Assembly: GCA_030617005.1 (NCBI GenBank)
Contig: JAUWWH010000033.1
Span: 1-7,645, forward strand
From: Candidatus Bathyarchaeota archaeon
GTDB taxonomy: Archaea > Thermoproteota > Bathyarchaeia > RBG-16-48-13 > GCA-020355125
Direction of reading: 5' to 3'
Length of the DNA stretch: 7,645 nucleotides
In this document: positions 6,400-7,645 of the stretch, in pieces
How positions within the stretch are numbered: the stretch's first letter is position 1
Layout: each line of letters begins with the position of its first letter
Program-made: the position numbers and the translations under genes
Notes under the pieces: generated by a model
Told to the model about the DNA's origin: nothing
Seen by the model: only the letters and a program-made list of their open reading frames with translations
Databases searched by the model: none

Positions 6400-7493
6400 T
6401 CCATAACGCTCCTCCGTGCATACTTTTCTGGTTTGAACCCTCTAAGACGTAACCATTCAGCGACTTTGTTCATAATTACTAAAGGGATTTCGTTTAGCTT
6501 CTCTATAGTATTTGCTCCCACAAGGAACATAGTCATTTTTATTTCTTCTATTAACGTTTTAAGAACACTTTCAACTGTTCCTTCTAGAGCAGATTTTAAA
6601 AGTGGAGATGCTATTCCCACAGCATTTGCACCGAGGGCAAGAGCTTTAGTTGCCTCTATACCCGTTCTTATGCCTCCTGATGCTATGAGCGTTAACTCAG
6701 TAGCATGCCTCACTTCAATGACACTTAATGCGGTTGGAATGCCCCAATCCCAAAAAACCTTTCCCAATCTTTCATGTAATTCATCTGAAGTCCTCTTTGC
6801 TCTGAAGGATTCAACAGCAGCCCAACTTGTTCCACCTGCACCACTGACATCTATTCCTCTAATACCAGCTTCCTCAAGTAGAACAGCCTCTTCAAAAGCT
6901 ATTCCAGCTCCAGTTTCCTTAATTAATAATGGAACTGATAGTTTTGCGGCTATTTCCCTAATTTTATCCAATACACCGCTAAAGGATGCGCTTCCTTCAG
7001 GCTGAATTGCTTCTTGAAGTGGATTAAGATGAATAGCAAAAGCATCTGCATCAATCATCTCTATAGCTTTCTGAATTTCGACAAAACTATCCTTTTTTAG
7101 AATTTGTGAAGCACCTAAATTCCCTATTAAAAAGGCGTGAGGAGCCTTCTTTCTTACTACTTTAAATGATCCTTCGAGCTGTGGGTTCTCTAGAGCAACC
7201 CTTTGACTCCCAACACCCATAGCCAAACCTAATGTTTCAGCTGCTTCTGCTAAAGCAGCATTAATTAATAACGCCCTTCTTGTACCTCCCGTCATCGCTT
7301 CTATAACTATAGGTGCCTTCAACTTATGGTCAAATATTTTTGTCGATGTATTTACTTCATTTAAAGAGATCTCAGGTAAAGCTCTGTGAATCAAGTAAAC
7401 GTCTTCAAATCCCGTACTTTTATATTTGGCTTGAATGTTTTTGTCAATACATATTTCGATGTGATCTTCCTTTCTATTTTTTGTTTCTGTCAA
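6396..7493 (-). CDS. fni: Isopentenyl-diphosphate delta-isomerase, type 2 (FMN- and NADPH-dependent)
   Basis: Interconverts IPP and DMAPP, providing the starter unit for GGPP synthase. The protein has 365 residues, like other type-2 enzymes, and is a TIM-barrel FMN protein unrelated to the Nudix type-1 isomerase. Visible landmarks are N-terminal NRK (6-8) for diphosphate binding, MTGGT (67-71) and GVGSQR (93-98) at the flavin site, and HLNPLQE (155-161). H155, N157, Q160 and the Mg-binding E161 match the Sulfolobus shibatae enzyme numbering as I recall it. KETGAGI (192-198), DVSGAGGTSW (215-224) and the FMN phosphate-binding SGGIRTG (272-278) with GANAVGIASP (288-297) complete the set. The start is TTG at 7493; it yields the family N-terminus with the NRK motif. 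No Shine-Dalgarno is obvious, and the gap to the upstream IPK stop is 9 nt, so translation may depend on coupling. The 3' end overlaps idsA by 4 nt. Confidence 0.96.
   Translation of the reverse strand: MTETKNRKEDHIEICIDKNIQAKYKSTGFEDVYLIHRALPEISLNEVNTSTKIFDHKLKAPIVIEAMTGGTRRALLINAALAEAAETLGLAMGVGSQRVALENPQLEGSFKVVRKKAPHAFLIGNLGASQILKKDSFVEIQKAIEMIDADAFAIHLNPLQEAIQPEGSASFSGVLDKIREIAAKLSVPLLIKETGAGIAFEEAVLLEEAGIRGIDVSGAGGTSWAAVESFRAKRTSDELHERLGKVFWDWGIPTALSVIEVRHATELTLIASGGIRTGIEATKALALGANAVGIASPLLKSALEGTVESVLKTLIEEIKMTMFLVGANTIEKLNEIPLVIMNKVAEWLRLRGFKPEKYARRSVMD
6409..6415 (-). promoter_or_regulatory. Strong Shine-Dalgarno for idsA inside the end of fni
   Basis: The minus strand reads GGAGGAG, 9 nt before the TTG start of idsA, inside the last codons of fni. 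It is the clearest ribosome binding site in the window and settles the idsA start on TTG at 6399. The next initiation-type codon, an ATG one base out of phase downstream of the TTG, would not give the idsA frame. Confidence 0.7.
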
Positions 7494-7502
7494 TTATATC
7501 TA

Positions 7503-7645
7503 CTACGGTTTAATCTCTGTACCCTTTACCTTTTCATTCTTCAATGCTTTGTATAAACGGTTTACCTTTTTTGCATTTATTATTTTAACCTTAATCCCTG
7601 ATTCCACAGCAGGTATTAGTTCAACGATCTTACCAAACATACCTC
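7503..7645 (-). CDS. Isopentenyl phosphate kinase (IPK), C-terminal end only
   Basis: Only the last 46 residues are in the window, ending with TAG at 7503. The frame begins with GMFGKIVELIPAVESGIKV and has INAKKVNRLYKALK before the final KGTEIKP. This matches the C-terminal fold of archaeal isopentenyl phosphate kinases of the amino-acid-kinase superfamily: a DVTGGM-type loop, V.I.N, and a final GT.I. The two bases before GGT at the edge (GA) would allow a preceding Gly, as in GGM. IPK makes IPP from isopentenyl phosphate in the archaeal variant of the mevalonate pathway, and it sits directly upstream of fni with a 9-nt gap, which fits that role well. Other members of the superfamily (UMP kinase, acetylglutamate kinase, fosfomycin kinase) cannot be excluded from so short a piece; the neighbourhood decides the call. 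Confidence 0.8.
   Translation of the reverse strand, partial: GMFGKIVELIPAVESGIKVKIINAKKVNRLYKALKNEKVKGTEIKP

Noticed and set aside
6376..7005. Plus-strand 209-codon ORF opposite fni and the start of idsA
   Set aside because: It is a shadow of strongly conserved fni sequence; the Ser/Ala/Pro-rich translation is typical of antisense frames.

Overview
The window reads as part of an archaeal chromosome. Support for this comes from a type-2 isopentenyl diphosphate isomerase next to an isopentenyl phosphate kinase, an archaeal-type GGPP synthase, a UbiA-family prenyltransferase of the archaeol-lipid type, an EndA-family tRNA-intron endonuclease, and archaeal-type GluRS and HisRS. The DNA is AT-rich, with TATA-like boxes and several TTG start codons. 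The lineage cannot be fixed from this stretch. The EndA variant, which suggests a heteromeric splicing endonuclease, and the gene order lean towards a TACK-type archaeon such as Bathyarchaeia or a relative, but this is a guess.

All confidently called genes lie on the minus strand. In transcription order (right to left) they are: the 3' end of an isopentenyl phosphate kinase gene (7503-7645), fni/IDI-2 (6396-7493), idsA/GGPP synthase (6396 boundary to 5395), gltX/GluRS (3580-5319), an endA-like gene (2974-3507), a gene-poor spacer of about 780 bp (2196-2973), a UbiA-family DGGGP synthase (1323-2195), and hisS lacking its 3' end (1-1227). The IPK, fni and idsA genes are almost fused: there is a 9-nt gap, then a 4-nt TTGA overlap. 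They look like one operon that may run on into gltX and endA across gaps of about 75 nt.

The genes form two themes. Archaeal membrane-lipid synthesis is represented by IPK (isopentenyl phosphate to IPP), IDI-2 (IPP to DMAPP), GGPP synthase (C5 to C20) and, beyond the spacer, the UbiA enzyme that attaches the second geranylgeranyl chain to the glycerol phosphate backbone. tRNA function is represented by GluRS, a tRNA splicing endonuclease subunit and HisRS.

The least ordinary parts are the EndA homologue and the spacer. The EndA homologue keeps the catalytic Tyr and Lys but has Ala in place of the catalytic His. The spacer holds what looks like the wreck of a small plus-strand membrane-anchored or secreted protein gene, with two apparent single-A losses at A6 runs and two in-frame stops. 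It also holds a possible 35-codon minus-strand ORF and a near-symmetrical TATA-like element between the two. I see no tRNA, rRNA, CRISPR array, insertion sequence or other clearly new system.
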